Made by a program: the position numbers and the translations under genes. This document shows, in pieces, positions 34,182 through 47,132 of a DNA stretch of 64,000 nt (positions are counted from its first letter, which is position 1; every line of letters begins with the position of its first letter). The notes under the pieces were generated by a model. The model was not told the DNA's origin. It saw only the letters and a program-made list of their open reading frames with translations, and did not search any database. Origin of the DNA: Pyrus communis (taxonomy: Eukaryota > Streptophyta > Magnoliopsida > Rosales > Rosaceae); NCBI RefSeq assembly GCF_963583255.1, contig NC_084817.1:15072121-15136120 (forward strand), read 5' to 3'.

Positions 34182-34279
34182 CTAGTACCTAGAACAAGAA
34201 ACAAAACAAGATTAAAAATCTGGAATAAAATAAAAACAAACGAAAATAAAACAATCCAAGGGATTAGCAAATTTTCTAA

Positions 34280-34297
34280 TCCCCGGCAACGGCGCCA
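34280..34297 (-). other. N2 primer-binding site
   Basis: Minus-strand tRNA-Asp site, perfect 18-base match, five bases from the LTR end at 34303. It is followed by a retained leader of about 100 bases. Confidence 0.93.
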
Positions 34298-34302
34298 AAA
34301 TT

Positions 34303-36742
34303 TGATGCGAAAATTATACGCACACAAATTAAACCCTCTTTTTATCAATTGTAGTATAGGTGCAAGTAGGGATCGTTCTGGACCGGGGATTAGGAGGGAT
34401 TGTTAATCACTTGGATTTGACTCAAAAACATAAAAACAAAGTTAAAAACGTTCACAAAGACTCAAAGGACTCAAAACAAGTTCAAAAGACTCAAAACTGC
34501 CTAAAAACACTAACTAGGCAGTTTCTGACCTTAAACCCAATGTTGGACGAATTTAAGATTATGGCTTGATTCAAACGTAAAATAAGAATATAAAACACTA
34601 TACTAGATTCAAAGAATGCAAAACTAAACTTTAAAACACTAAAACAAACCAAAAGACTCAAAACAACACAAATACACTCAAATCTGCCTAAAAACCACTT
34701 TCTGGGCAGATTTGAGCACAAACACAAATTTGGACGAATTTGTGTAACAAAATGACTCAAAACTCTTATAAACACAAACTAAGACACTTTCTAACTAAAT
34801 TAGACAATAAAGTAAAGGGGGATTTTAATTTGACGAAAATTGAAATAACGAAACAAGTTTAATAAACTAGACAGAATGTAAATATGAATGCGATGAAAAT
34901 GAATGGATGAATGCTAGCTAGAAGGTTCTTCTCCACACATGTTACACTTGCATAATAAAATGATTTCCAATTGCATTTCAATAAACCATGAATTCTCAAC
35001 ACCCCAAGTTAACCGTGATGCACTAATTAACCTTCAAATCTTCCTAACGTTATTGAATTGGATGGGTTAGCGCATACAACAATTCAAAACATTCCCCACG
35101 AGTCCCCTACATGATTGCATAATAGAGATACAAGCAAGAATCATTACGCTCTATGAAAATTATAAGTGTTGACGAGGCATTCGTTACTATGGAATACGCA
35201 TGAAACTTATGCCAAGAATTCGTTTAACGCGATTGTTTATAAGCAACCTCCACTACTTGTGAATATAAGTTCGTAACTATTAGGTGAAACTCACTTATAT
35301 TCTAGCGTCATATTCATGCATGAAAATTAAGCGTGCACTCTCAATAAACATACATAAATAAGTTATCAATCAAACGGTTAAACAAATTGAATCACAACTT
35401 ATGAAACGCAATTAGAAGTAATCAAATCAAAATGCAAGCATAAACATATATTTCGAATTTCCTCATAACTTTGAAATCAAAGAAACACCTAAACATTCCA
35501 ACAACTCAAACTTGAATTGTATGAACGTTTAGGCACTCTTCTCTTCCATTCCTCATACGTACAAAACAAAGAGTATTGAAATTAACATTGAAATCAAAGA
35601 AACACCTAAACATTCCAACAACTCAAACTTGAATTGTATGAACGTTTAGGCACTCTTCTCTTCCTCTTCGTTGTAGCACAAGGTCTAAGGATAGTTTGAT
35701 GGTGTGAATGGTTTGGGGAGTGGTGAAAATGGAAGGATGGTGTTTGGATTGTAAGGGAAACTCACGGTACAAAGGGGGAAGTGTTGGTGGTATGTACAAT
35801 GGAATGGAAGTGTTTATGGAATGGATGAATTTCTGGCACAAAGGCCTTATTTCTGTGGTGAATGGATCCCCCTCCTTGTGGCTGCAATGAAGGGTTATTT
35901 ATAGGTGAAATGGGGGGAACATGACAGCTAGGAGGGTGGTGGAAATCTGGAATGGTGATGGGAGATGCATGTGGCTGATTTATGCATGTGATTAAAGGGT
36001 GGAAATGCATGTGCTTTGAATAAGTGGCTGCATGTGCAAGGGGACAATCTGGAAATGAGATGGGAGATGCATGTGGCTGATATGAATGTGTTTGCATGTG
36101 AATTAAAGCTTGGGTGAATGATGATAAATGCATGTGGATGGAAATAATGAAGGGTGAATGTGCATGTGCTGCAATGGGTTGGGAAAACATGTGAGGGAAT
36201 GATTAAGGTGAATGAATAATGAAATGGGAAAGCATGTGCAAAAGGGGAATGCATGTGGTTGCAAGGTTTTGTGTTAGGTGATGGGTGCATGTTAAGTGAT
36301 AAGTGATTATGATAAGTGATATGATAAGTGATGATGATAAGTGATAAGTGATATGATATGTGGTTATGATAAGTGATAAGTGGTGATGATAAGTAATGAT
36401 ATGTGGGAGTGTGGCTGAAATGAAGGAGTGGAATGTTGGAATGTTATGCACGGCTAAGGAAATTGGAAAGGTTTAAATGTCCTAAAACTAAAGGGAACAA
36501 GGTTCCAACACTTTGGTCTTCAATTAGGTCTTCAATTTCGTCCAACACTTTGGCGCCAAGCATAAGCTATCCATCCTTAGCCCAAAAGTGCTCCAAAAGT
36601 CTCCAAAATGCATCTTTTTGCTCCTTTAGCCCTTTGGACCTACAAACACACGAAAATAGCTTAAAGGACTAAAATAACTAAAGAAACATAACGTAAATGC
36701 ACGAGAACAAGCCATTTAAGTCGCATGAATATGCTCCTATCA
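34303..36742 (-). mobile_element. N2 5' LTR
   Basis: 2440 bp, TGATAGGAGCATATTCATGCGAC at its minus-strand start (36742) and GCATCA at its end. TATA 35896-35903 (minus). About ten TGCATG (CATGCA) motifs between 35960 and 36290. It preserves the pre-insertion site of E1 (36450-36454). Confidence 0.93.
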
Positions 36743-36879
36743 GAACTCCGAGTCATAAACTGGTACCTAGAACAAGAAACAAAATAACATAAGAATCTGG
36801 AATAAAATAAAAACAAACGAAAATAAAACAATCCAAGGGATTAGCAAATTTTCTAATCCCCGGCAACGGTGCCAAAATT
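36743..36879 (-). mobile_element. N1 leader and primer-binding site
   Basis: The remainder of the N1 internal region separated by N2. The PBS at 36857-36874 matches tRNA-Asp at 17 of 18 bases (change at 36870). Bases 36743-36747 are the right GAACT duplication of N2. The gag start codon context (GAGAACTCCGAGTCAT) spans the N2 junction. Confidence 0.88.
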
Positions 36880-39800
36880 TGATGCGTGGTTTATACGGAC
36901 ACAAATTAAACCCTCTTTTTGTCAATTGTAGTATATGTATAAGTAGGGATCGTTCTGGACCGGGGATTAGGAGGGATTGCAAATCACTTGGAAACTGACT
37001 CAAAAACGTAAAATAAAGTTTAAAACACTAAACTAGACTCAAAGAATGCGAAACTAAACGCTTAAAACACTAAAACAAACCAAAAGACTCAAACATCACC
37101 CAAAACACTCAAAACTGCCTTAAAAACACTTTCTGGGCAGTTTTGAGCACTTTGGTGAATTTGGACGAATTTGTGAAATAAATTGAATCAAAACACTTAG
37201 AAACCTAAACTAAGACACTTTCTAACTAAATTGGACAATAAAGTAAAGGGGGATTGAGTTTTGGACGAAATTAAAACTAATGCACAGATTCTAATTAAAA
37301 CAGAATGTAAATATGAAAATGATAAAAGTATGGATGAATGGTAGCTAAGGGGTTCATCTCCACACATGTTACACTTGCATAATAAAATGATTTCCAATTG
37401 CATTTCAATAAACCATGAAACTCATCACCCCGGGTCAATTAGGTCCTCTTAAATTAACCGTCAAGTTTTCCTTAAGTTAATGAATTGGATGGGTTAGCGC
37501 AACGCAATTCACTATGATAGGAGCATATTCATGCGACTTAAATGGCTTGTTCTCGTGCATTTATGTTATGTTTCTCTAGTTATTTTAGTCCTTTATGCTT
37601 CTTTTGTGTGTTTTCAGGTTCTAAGGGCAAGGTATGCAAAAGGATGCCTTTTGGAGCCTTTTGGAGCAAATTAGAGATTGGAATGGATATCATGTGCTTG
37701 GAGCCAAGAGGATGGACGAAATTAAAGACTTGAAGTAGGAAAGTTAAATCCTAAAAGACCTCATGTTTAAGCATCATTGAAGACTCCTATGCATTTTAGA
37801 ACACAAAAACAACATTCCTTGCAACCTTAGGACATTGTCGTGTGTTTCCTTGTGTCTCCCTTCCTTGCCATGCAAGGAAGGGCTTTGTTCCCTATTTTAA
37901 ACACTTAAAGCATTCACTTATCATATCATTCACTTATTATAAGCATTCACTTATCATATCATTCACTTATCAAACCATTCACTTATCACTTCCATTCACT
38001 TATCACTTATCACTTCCATTCACTTATCACTCACCACATATCATTCATTTATCACTTAACATATCATTCATTTATCACTTAATACATCATTCACTTATCA
38101 CTTATCATACTCATAATCATCTACACATTTCAACCATTTAAACATATGCATTTCAACTCACATGCATCATCATCATGCAACCAACCTTGCAACATGCTTT
38201 CCAAGCTTTCCCCCTTCATCATTAAGCCACATTCACTCCCATTTCTCTCCCCTTAACAGCCCTAAACCGTGCATAATTAAAGGACACCATTCAACACACA
38301 CATGCACCAAAAGACAACATTGGCATGCATCACATGCATTTCCAGCACTTCCCCCTTTGTGCCGTGCCTTCCCTTCCACTTTCCAACCACATTCTTTCAA
38401 TTCCCACTTCATCATTACACCACCTAAGCCACATGCACTCCCATTCTTTAATTCAGCCACTTAATCATTCAACCACAAAACAATCACACAACACACCAAC
38501 ACACATGCATCCTGAAATTCTTTGCCGTGCAATCACATGCATTTCCCTTGACATTTTCAGCCATCACACTTCATCATTACACCACCATTCACTCTTTAAC
38601 CCACACACACTTTACACAAACAACATTCACATGCATTCACATGCATTTCCAACACAAAACACACTCAAAACCGTGGCCACCTTTGCATTTCAGCATTCCC
38701 ATTTGCATTTTCAGATTTCCAGCTTTCCAACCTAGCCACATTCACATGCATTCACTCATAATCATTCACCAAACTTGCAGCCACATTTCCACCCACCTCC
38801 TAGCTGTCATGTTCCCTCCATTACTCCTATAAATACCCTTGCATTCATTCATTCAAGATCATCTCATTTCATACACAACACATTACAAACACATTCTCCC
38901 TTCCCTAGCCGTGAGCTTCCCATCTCTCCCCTTATAATCCAAACACCATTTTTCCATTCCCCTTCCACTTCTACACCATTCCTCTACCATTTCCATAATC
39001 CCCCAAACCTCACCTTAGACCTTGTGCTACAACAACGAGGAAGATAAGAGGGCCTAAACGTTCATACAATTCAAGTTTGAGTTGTTGGAATGTTTAGGTG
39101 TTTCTTTGATTTCAAAGTTTAAATTCAATTCTCTTTGTTTTGTACGTATGAGGAATGGAAGAGAAGAGTGCCTAAACGTTCATACAATTCAAGTTTGAGT
39201 TGTTGGAATGTTTAGGTGTTTCTTTGATTTCAAAGTTATGAGGAACTAAACCCCCTTTAGTTAGGGGGTGATTCGAAACTATGTTTATATTTGCAATATG
39301 AATTGATTAACTTTCGTTGGAATTTCATAAGTTGTGGATTCAATTTGTTTAACCGTTTGATTGATAACTTATTTATGAATGTTTATTAAGAATGCGCGCT
39401 TAATTTTCATGCATAAATATGACGCTAGAATATAAGTGAATTTCACCTAATCGTTATGAACTTATATTCACAAGTAGTGGAGGTTGCTTATAAACAATCG
39501 CGTTAAATGAATTCTTGGCACTAGTTTCATGCGTATTCCATAGTAACGAATGCCTCGTCAACACTCATAGTTTTCATAATGCTTAATGATCTTTGATTGT
39601 ATCTTTATTGTGCTTTTCACGTAAAGGACTTTTGGAGAATGTGGTGAATTGCGTTGCGCTAACCCATCCAATTCATTAACTTAAGGAGAACTTGACGGTT
39701 AATTTAAGCGGACCTAATTAACCCGGGGTGTTGAGTTTCATAATTTATCGAAAGACCAACTGAGAATCAATCTTGTATGCAAGTGTAACATGTATGGAGA

Positions 39801-42301
39801 TGAACCCCTTAGCTAGCATTCATCCATAAATTTCATATTTACATTCTGTCTAGTTTATTAACTTGTTTCGTTATTTCAATTTTCGTAAAACCTCAATCCC
39901 CCTTTTGCTTTAATGTTCATTTTAGTTAGAATTCAATTTAGTTTGTGTTTTTAAAGCATTTTGAGTTTTTGGTTTGTCTTAGTGTTTTAAACTTTAATTT
40001 TGCATTCTTTAAGTCTAGTTTAGTGTTTTAAACTTTATTTCACGTTTTTGGAGTCAGTTTCCAAGAGATTTGCAATCCCTCCTAATCCCCGGTCCAGAAC
40101 GATCCCTACTTATACTTATACTACAATTGTCAAAAAGAGGGTTTAATTTGTGCGCGTATAAATCTCGCATCACACTACATTCTCCAAAAGTCCTTTACGT
40201 GAACAGCACAATAAAGATACAATCAAAGATCATTAAGCATTATGAAAACTATAAGTGTTGACGAGGCATTCGTTACTATGATGAGCATGAAACTCGTGCC
40301 AAGAATTCATTTAACGCGATTGTTTATAAGCAACCTCCACTACTTGTGAATATAAGTTCGTAACTATTAGGTGAAACTCACTTATATTCTAGCGTCATAT
40401 TCATGCATGAAAATTAAGCGTGCACTCTCAATAAACATACATAAATAAGTTATCAATCAAACGGTTAAACAAATTGAATCCACAACTTATGAAACGCAAT
40501 TAGAAGTAATCAAATCAAAATGCAAGCATAAACATTTATTTCGAATCCCCCCCCTAGCCAAGGGGGGTTTAGTTCCTCATGGTACAAAACAAAGAGAATC
40601 AAAGAAACACCTAAACATTCCAACAACTCAAACTTGAATTGTATGAACGTTTAGGCCCTCTTCTCTTCCATTCCTCATTCGTACAAAACAAAGAGTATTG
40701 AAATTAAACATTGAAATCAAAGAAACACCTAAACATTCCAACAACTCAAACTTGAATTGTATGAACGTTTAGGCACTCTTCTCTTCCTCTTCGTTGTAGC
40801 ACAAGGTCTAAGGATAGTTTGATGGTGTGAATGGTTTGGGGAGTGATGAAAATGGAAGGATGGTGTTTGGATTGTAAGGGAGAGCACGGCAAGGGTGGTT
40901 TGATGTCTACATTCTGAAATGGAAGAGTGTTTGTGACTAAAATGTGTATGAATGAGAATGAATGCAATGGATGCTTATTTATAGGTGAAATGGGGGGAAC
41001 ATAACAGCTAGGAGGGAATGTGGCTGCATGTTTGAATGATTAAAGGATGCATGTGGGTTGGAATTGCATGTGCAATGAATATGTGGCTGCATGTGCAAGG
41101 GGACAATCTGAAAATGCATGTGAAAGCATGTGTTGGCTGCAATGATGAAATGGATGGGAGTGCATGTGGCTTAATTAATTAAAGGGAGTGCATGTGCAAT
41201 GTTTTAAAGGATGGAATGCATGTGAATATGATGGAAATCTGATGGGAACTCACGGCAATGATGGTGTTTTGTGTGAATGATGGCAGATTGTGTTTGCATG
41301 TGAATTAGGTTGTGTATTGTGATGCATGTGGCTGATTTAATTGAAGATGCATGTGCAATGAAGTGGAATGACAGCTAGGTTGAATATATTTAAAGGGAGT
41401 GCATGTGGCTTGGTTGGAATGAATGAAATGCAATCTGAAATGGGAGATGGAATGGGATGCATGGCAATGATGGTGTTTGTTTGAATGATTGCAGATTGTG
41501 TGGGTGTGTGATTAGGTTGGAAATGCATGTGAATGCAAGGTGTGAATGATTATGAGTGCATGTGGGTGAATTAAAGGATGGAATGCATGTGAATTAGGTT
41601 GGAAATCTGATGGGAACTCACGGCATTAAGTGGAGTGAAATGATTAAAGGTGCATGGCTGAAATATGGATGGAATGCATGGAATTAGGCACGGCAATGAT
41701 GTTGTTTTTCTGACTATGAATGTGTTTGCATGTGCACGGTTTTTGGGAGAAAGGTGTGAATGTATGGCTGATTTGTGGAATAGGTATAAATGTGAAATGT
41801 TTGTGGTGAGTGAATGTGCATGTGAATTAAAGCTAAAGTGATGATGATAAGTGATAAGTGATAAGTGATATGATATGTGGTTATGATATGATAAGTGGTT
41901 ATGATAAGTGATAAGTGGTTATGATAAGTGATAGGAGCATGTGGGTTAATTAATGAAGGAAATGCATGTGCAATGACAATGTGTTAGAATGGATGTGTGT
42001 TATGCATGGCATGATTGGGATTAGGAAAGGTTTAAATGTCCTAAAACTAAAGGGAACAAGGTTCCAACACTTTGGTCTTCAATTAGGTCTTCAATTTCGT
42101 CCAACACTTTGGCTCCAAGCATAAGCTATCCATCCTTAGCCCAAAAGTGCTCCAAAAGTCTCCAAAATGCATCTTTTTGCTCCTTTAGCCCTTTGGACCT
42201 ACAAACACACGAAAATAGCTTAAAGTGCAAAAATAACTAAAGAAACATAACGTAAATGCACGAGAACAAGCCATTTAAGTCGCATGAATATGCTCCTATC
42301 A
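36880..42301 (-). mobile_element. N1 5' LTR, split by solo LTR S2
   Basis: Parts 36880-37514 and 40178-42301 (2759 bp). It closely matches the N1 3' LTR and keeps the S1 empty site at 41348-41352. It ends properly in TATCA at 42301, but the flank then re-enters LTR X 585 bp upstream of where the left flank left it. Confidence 0.88.
37515..40172 (+). mobile_element. Solo LTR S2 (plus)
   Basis: A 2658-bp LTR with CACTA on both sides (37510-37514 and 40173-40177). The uninterrupted site is kept in the sister LTR at 8252-8256. TATA 38828-38835; CACTTATCA minisatellite 37906-38110; dense CATGCA motifs 38160-38780; hairpin CCCCCT...AGGGGG 39251-39268. The long His/Thr/Ser-rich ORFs here are readings of the CACATGCA repeats, not genes. 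Confidence 0.93.
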
Positions 42302-42303
42302 AA

Positions 42304-42888
42304 TATAAGCAACCTCCACTACTTGTGAATATAAGTTCATAACTATTAGGTGAAACTCACTTATATTCTAGCGTCATATTTATGCATGAAAATTAAGCGG
42401 GCACTCTCAATAAACATACATAAATAAGTTATCAATCAAACAGTTAAACAAATTGAATTCACAACTTATGAAACGTAATTAGAAGTAATCAACTCAAAAT
42501 GCAAGCATAAACATATATTTCGAATTCCCCCCTAGCCAAGGGGGTTTTAGTTCCTCATACATACAAAATAAAGAGAATCAAAGAAACACCTAAACATTCC
42601 AACAACTCAAACTTGAATTGTATGAACGTTTAGGCACTCTTCTCTTCCATTCCTCATTCGTACAAAACAAAGAGTATTGAAATTAAACATTGAAATCAAA
42701 GAAACACCTAAACATTCCAACAACTCAAACTTGAATTGTATGAACGTTTAGGCCCTCTTATCTTCCTCTTCGTTGTAGCACAAGGTCTAAGGATAGTTTG
42801 ATGGTGTGAATGGTTTGGGGAGTGGTGGAATGGCTGAATTTCTGGTGGTGTTTGGATTAATAGGGACTCACGACACAAGTTGGTGTGT
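42304..42888 (-). repeat. 585-bp duplication flanking N1
   Basis: Nearly identical to 7037-7621, with only a few mismatches seen by eye, including shared rare variants (ACTCAAAATGCAAG, GGGGGTTTTAG). It belongs to LTR X and occurs on both sides of N1, in place of a 5-bp target duplication. Confidence 0.85.
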
Positions 42889-43525
42889 ATGGATGATTTT
42901 CTGAAATGGAAGAGTGAATGAATTGTGGCTGCAATGGATGCTTATTTATAGGTGAAAAAGAGGGAACATGACAGCTAGGTTATGATGATGAATGCATATG
43001 CAAAGTTGGTTGAATGATTATGAGTGCATGTGGCTGAAATAGCATGTGGAATGGCTGAATGTGGTGCAATGATAATGTCTTGTGGCTGAATGGATTAAAG
43101 AATGGGAGTGCATGTGGGTGGAAATGAATGTGGGTTAAAGAGTGAATGCATGTGCAATGACAGCTAGGTTGAATTAATTAAAGGGATTGCATGTGCAAGG
43201 TTTTGGTGTGAATGATTGAATGTGCATGTGGCTGATTTATGAAGAGTGAATGCATGTGGCTGCAAGGTGTGAATGATTATGGGTGCATGTAGCTGCAATG
43301 GATTAGGAATCCTTCAATTTCGTCCATTCTTTTTGCTCCAAACATAAGCTATCCATTCCAAGTCCAATTTTGCTCCAAAATGCTCCAAAATGCATCTTTT
43401 TGCTTCCTTAGCCATATGAACCTAAAAACACACGAAAATGGCTTAAACTACTAAAACAACTATGAATTAACAATATAAATGCACGAAAACAAGCTAAGTA
43501 AGTCGCCTAAATATGCTCCTATCAC

Positions 43526-43556
43526 TTACCTCATGAACTTGCTGCCGTGGGGGTCC
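43526..43556 (-). pseudogene. G1 gag micro-fragment between two LTR insertions
   Basis: 31 bp of Gag coding sequence (the segment equivalent to DPPWQQVNEV of E1), sandwiched between LTR X (right CTTAC 43526-43530) and LTR S3 (left GGTCC 43552-43556). It connects the gag parts 46151-47004 and 5931-6245. Confidence 0.85.
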
Positions 43557-46150
43557 TGATAGGAGCATATTTATGCACCTTAGTTTGCTTGTTTTCTTGC
43601 ATTTATGTTGCTAGTACTTAGTAATTTTAGTACTTTAAGCTATTTTCGTGTGTTTGTAGGTTCAAAGGGCTAAAGGAGCAAAAAGATGCATTTTGGAGAC
43701 TTTTGGAGCACTTTTTGGAAGCTTATGCTTAGAGCCAAAGTGTTGGACGAAATTGAAGACCTAATTGAAGACCAAAGTGTTGGAACCTTGTTCCCTTTAG
43801 TTTTAGGACATTTAAACCATTTCAGAAATTCCACTTCCTTTGCCGTGCATTTCAATGCATTTCATTCATTCCACATGCATTTCAACTCACATGCACTCAT
43901 CATCATTCAACCTAGTGTCACTCCCATTCTTTCCCAACAAACAATTCAATCACATGCACCCATCATCATGCACTCCCCAAGCCGTGACACTCTTCATCAT
44001 TCAGCAATTTTTCCCATTCATCAACCCGTGCATTCATTCACTTCTCAACATAAACAATCAGCCACATATTCAACTCACATGCACTCATTGTCATTCCACT
44101 TCATTTCACCTTGCATTTCCAGATTATTCCTTCATCATTGCACCACAAATCAGCCACACATTCACCCACAAGCACTCCCTTTAATTAATTCATCCTAGCT
44201 GTCAAAGCACATGCACATTCACCCTAATCATTCACACACACAATCTGCCATCATTCACACAAACACCATCATTGCCTTGCATCCCATTCCATCTCCCATT
44301 TCAGATTGCATCCCCTTCATTCCACCCAAGCCACATGCACTCCCATCCATTTCATCATTGCAGCCACATATAGCTTTAATTCACATGCAAACACATGCAT
44401 TTTCCACCTCACAACCACCAGAAATCTGCCAATGCCGTGAGTTCCCATTCTTTCCCAACAAACAATGCATTCACATGCATTTCCACCCACATGCAACCAT
44501 AATCATTCATACCTATCAGCCACATGCATTCACTCTTCATAAATCAGCCACATGCATTCAATCATTCACTCCACACTCATTGCACATGCATTCCCTTTCA
44601 TTTCTGTCAAAGCACATGCATCTCCCATCACCATTTCAGATTTCCACCCACCTCCTAGCTGTCATGTTCCCTCTTATTTACCTATAAATAAGCATGCATT
44701 TCAGCCACAATTCATTCAATCTCATTTTCATACACAACACACCACAAACACATCCAATCTTCCCTCATTGCCGTGAGCTCCCACTCCCTTACAATCCAAA
44801 CAACATCTTTCCATTTCCACCACTCCTTTTCCATTCCTCCACCACTCCCCAAACCATTCACACCATCACACAACCTCATCTTAGACCTTGTACTACAACA
44901 ACGAGGAAGAGAAGAGTGCCTAAACGTTCATACAATTCAAGTTTGAGTTGTTGGAATGTTTAGGTGTTTCTTTGATTTCAATGTTTAATTTCAATACTCT
45001 TTGTTTTGTACGAATGAGGAATGGAAGAGAAGAGGGCCTAAACGTTCATACAATTCAAGTTTGAGTTGTTGGAATGTTTAGGTGTTTCTTTGATTCTCTT
45101 TGTTTTGTACCATGAGGAACTAAACCCCCCCTTGGCTAGGGGGGGATTCGAAATAAATGTTTATGCTTGCATTTTGATTTGATTACTTCTAATTGCGTTT
45201 CATAAGTTGTGGATTCAATTTGTTTAACCGTTTGATTGATAACTTATTTATGTATGTTTATTGAGAGTGCACGCTTAATTTTCATGCATGAATATGACGC
45301 TAGAATATTAGTGAGTTTCACCTAATCGTTACGAACTTATATTCACAAGTAGTGGAGGTTGCTTATAAACAATCGCGTTAAATGAATTCTTGGCACGAGT
45401 TTCATGCTCATCATAGTAACGAATGCCTCGTCAACACTTATAGTTTTCATAATGCTTAATGATCTTTGATTGTATCTTTATTGTGCTGTTCACGTAAAGG
45501 ACTTTTGGAGAATGTAGTGAATTGCGTTGCGCTAACCCATCCAATTCAATAACTTAAGGAAAACTTGACGGTTAATTTAAGCGGACCTAATTGACCCGGG
45601 GTGATGAGTTTCATAATTTATTGAAATGCAATTGGAAATCTTTTTATAATGTAAGTATAACATGTGTGGAGATGAACCCCTTGGCTAGCATCCATCATTC
45701 CATTTCATCACATTCATATTTACATTCTGCCTTAAATACAATTTGTCCATTTAGTTTAATTTCGTTCAAAACTCAATCCCCATTTACTTTATTGTTCAAT
45801 TTAGTTAGAAATCAATTTAGTTTGTGTTTATAAGTGTTTTGATTCATTTTGTTTCCCAAATTCGTCCAAAGTACTCAAGGTGCTCAAAACTGCCCAGAAA
45901 GTGTTTTTAAGGCAGTTTCGAGTGCTTTGGGTACTGTTTGAGTCTTTTGGTTTGTTTTAGAGTTTTAAAGTTTAGTTTTGCATTCTTTGAGTCTAGTTTA
46001 GTGTTTTATATTGCGTTTCTACGTTTTTAAGTCAGTTTCCAAGAGATTAACAATCCCTCCTAATCCCTGGTCTAGAACGATCCCTACTTACATACTTACT
46101 ACAATTGTCAAAAAGAGGGTTTAATTTGTGTGCGTATAAATCTCGCATCA
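43557..46150 (+). mobile_element. Solo LTR S3 (plus)
   Basis: A 2594-bp LTR with GGTCC on both sides (43552-43556 and 46151-46155). It starts TGATAGGAGCATATTTATGC, a third variant of the family start. TATA 44683-44690; many CATGCA motifs 43870-44640; hairpin duplication near 44918-45085. Confidence 0.92.
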
Positions 46151-47004
46151 GGTCCTCTTTGGCCTACTCCTTCGTATTGTTGAGCGTTCAACTCTCGATT
46201 AGCAATCAAGACCTTGGCCGCCATGGGTGTCTTGTCCACCAATGCTCCACCCGCCGAGGCATCAAGCATTTGACGTTCGATTGGTAGGAGCCCCTCGTAG
46301 AAGTATTGCAGAAGTAACTCCTCCTTCATTTGATGCTGTGGACAAGAAGCAACAAGAGATTTAAAACGTTCATAATACGTAGGAAAAGACTCACCTTCAT
46401 CTTGTTGAATCCCACTTATCCTTTTACGCAAAAGGATGATTCGAGAAGTTGGGAAAAACTTCTCCAGAAAAGCCCTCTTCATGCTCTCCCATGATGTGAC
46501 GGTTCCGGGAGCTAAGTCATATAACCAATCCTTGGCTTTGTCCATTAAAGAGAATGGAAAAGCCTTCATCTTCAATATACTTCCATCGACGTTGATGGGA
46601 GTCATGCTTGAACACACCACCTCAAATTCCTTCAGGTGCTTGTTCGGATCCTCCATGGACAACCCATGGTATTTTGGAATATGGTGGAGCAAGCTTGACT
46701 TCAACTCGAACTCCTCGGTCTTCCCTTCGGCAGGTGGGGGATATTAGATACACAAAGGTGCTGCATTATCCAATCCCGAAGCCGAAAGCTCCTTGAGTGT
46801 CCGGTTGTCCACGGCCATGACTTGTGGTTCTTCAAAGATCCTTGCCGTGGGTTCCTCCTCCTCTTCTAGGACTTGCTCTTCGAGGTCAGGTTCTGGGCTT
46901 TGTGGATTTGGTTCGTGTTGCTTCCTCTTCCATCTCAAAGTCCTCTCAAAATCGCTGTCAAAGTCCAAGATATGCTCACGAATCGATTGAGAACTCTGAG
47001 TCAT
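46151..47004 (-). pseudogene. G1 gag, N-terminal two thirds
   Basis: Minus-strand Athila gag starting at ATG 47004 (MTQSSQ...). It has an acidic stretch, the KELSASGLDNAAPLC segment, then a premature TAA at 46744-46746, where E1 and E3 have a Gln codon. The frame then continues unbroken through the Retrotrans_gag core to the S3 insertion at 46151. The 46151-46155 bases are part of the GGTCC duplication. Close relative of the E1 and E3 Gag. Confidence 0.88.
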
Positions 47005-47108
47005 GCACTAATACCTAAAACAAGAAAAACAACACAAGGTCAGAATCTTTAACAAAATAACTAAATAAACAGAAAGTAAGCAATCCAAGGGATTAGCAAA
47101 GTTGCTAA

Positions 47109-47126
47109 TCCCCGGCAACGGCGCCA
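47109..47126 (-). other. G1 primer-binding site
   Basis: Perfect tRNA-Asp match on the minus strand, 6 bases from the LTR end at 47133. The leader (47005-47108) has no ORF and includes the TTAGCAAAGTTGCTAA inverted block. Confidence 0.92.
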
Positions 47127-47132
47127 AAAATT

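Larger units (their letters stand above)
16607..36742 (-). mobile_element. N2: complete non-autonomous element nested in N1
   Basis: Flanked by the 5-bp duplication GAACT (16602-16606 and 36743-36747) inside the N1 internal region. Minus orientation: 5' LTR 34303-36742 (2440 bp), PBS 34280-34297, internal 30264-34302, polypurine tract 30268-30278, 3' LTR 16607-18758 plus 29976-30263 (2440 bp, split by E1). By hand the LTRs differ at about a dozen positions, so the insertion is recent. gag is reduced to its first ~14 codons (minus strand, from about 34181) joined to sequence just after integrase. It carries the antisense cassette 32146-34070. With E1 providing proteins it would have all the cis signals needed to move; that is inference. 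Confidence 0.92.
7622..42301 (-). mobile_element. N1: non-autonomous Athila-derived element
   Basis: Minus-strand element: 5' LTR 36880-42301 (interrupted by S2), PBS 36857-36874, internal region 36748-36879 plus 12747-16606 (split by N2), 3' LTR 7622-12746 (interrupted by S1). Without the nested insertions its LTRs are about 2.74-2.76 kb and the internal region about 4.0 kb. gag-pol is deleted; it carries the antisense gene cassette 14562-16510. The two LTRs differ at roughly 20 positions by eye plus one ~20-bp deletion near 8600. Both termini are intact (TG...CA), but the flanks do not form a 5-bp duplication. In size and coding loss it resembles the LARD class. Confidence 0.87.
6246..43525 (-). 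mobile_element. Solo LTR X (minus), split by N1
   Basis: One LTR whose halves are 6246-7621 and 42302-43525. It starts TGATGCGGG at 6246, and its minus-strand start TGATAGGAGCATATTTAGGCGAC is at 43525. It is flanked by a perfect 5-bp duplication CTTAC (6241-6245 and 43526-43530) inside G1 gag, so it entered as one insertion and lost its internal region. N1 and everything nested in N1 lie inside it. Its halves overlap by 585 bp (7037-7621 and 42304-42888), which a simple N1 insertion does not explain. Confidence 0.88.

Noticed and set aside
47109..47126. tRNA-Asp gene fragments (TCCCCGGCAACGGCGCCA)
   Set aside because: Only the 18 bases matching the tRNA 3' end plus CCA occur, each next to an LTR end. 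They are primer-binding sites, not tRNA genes.
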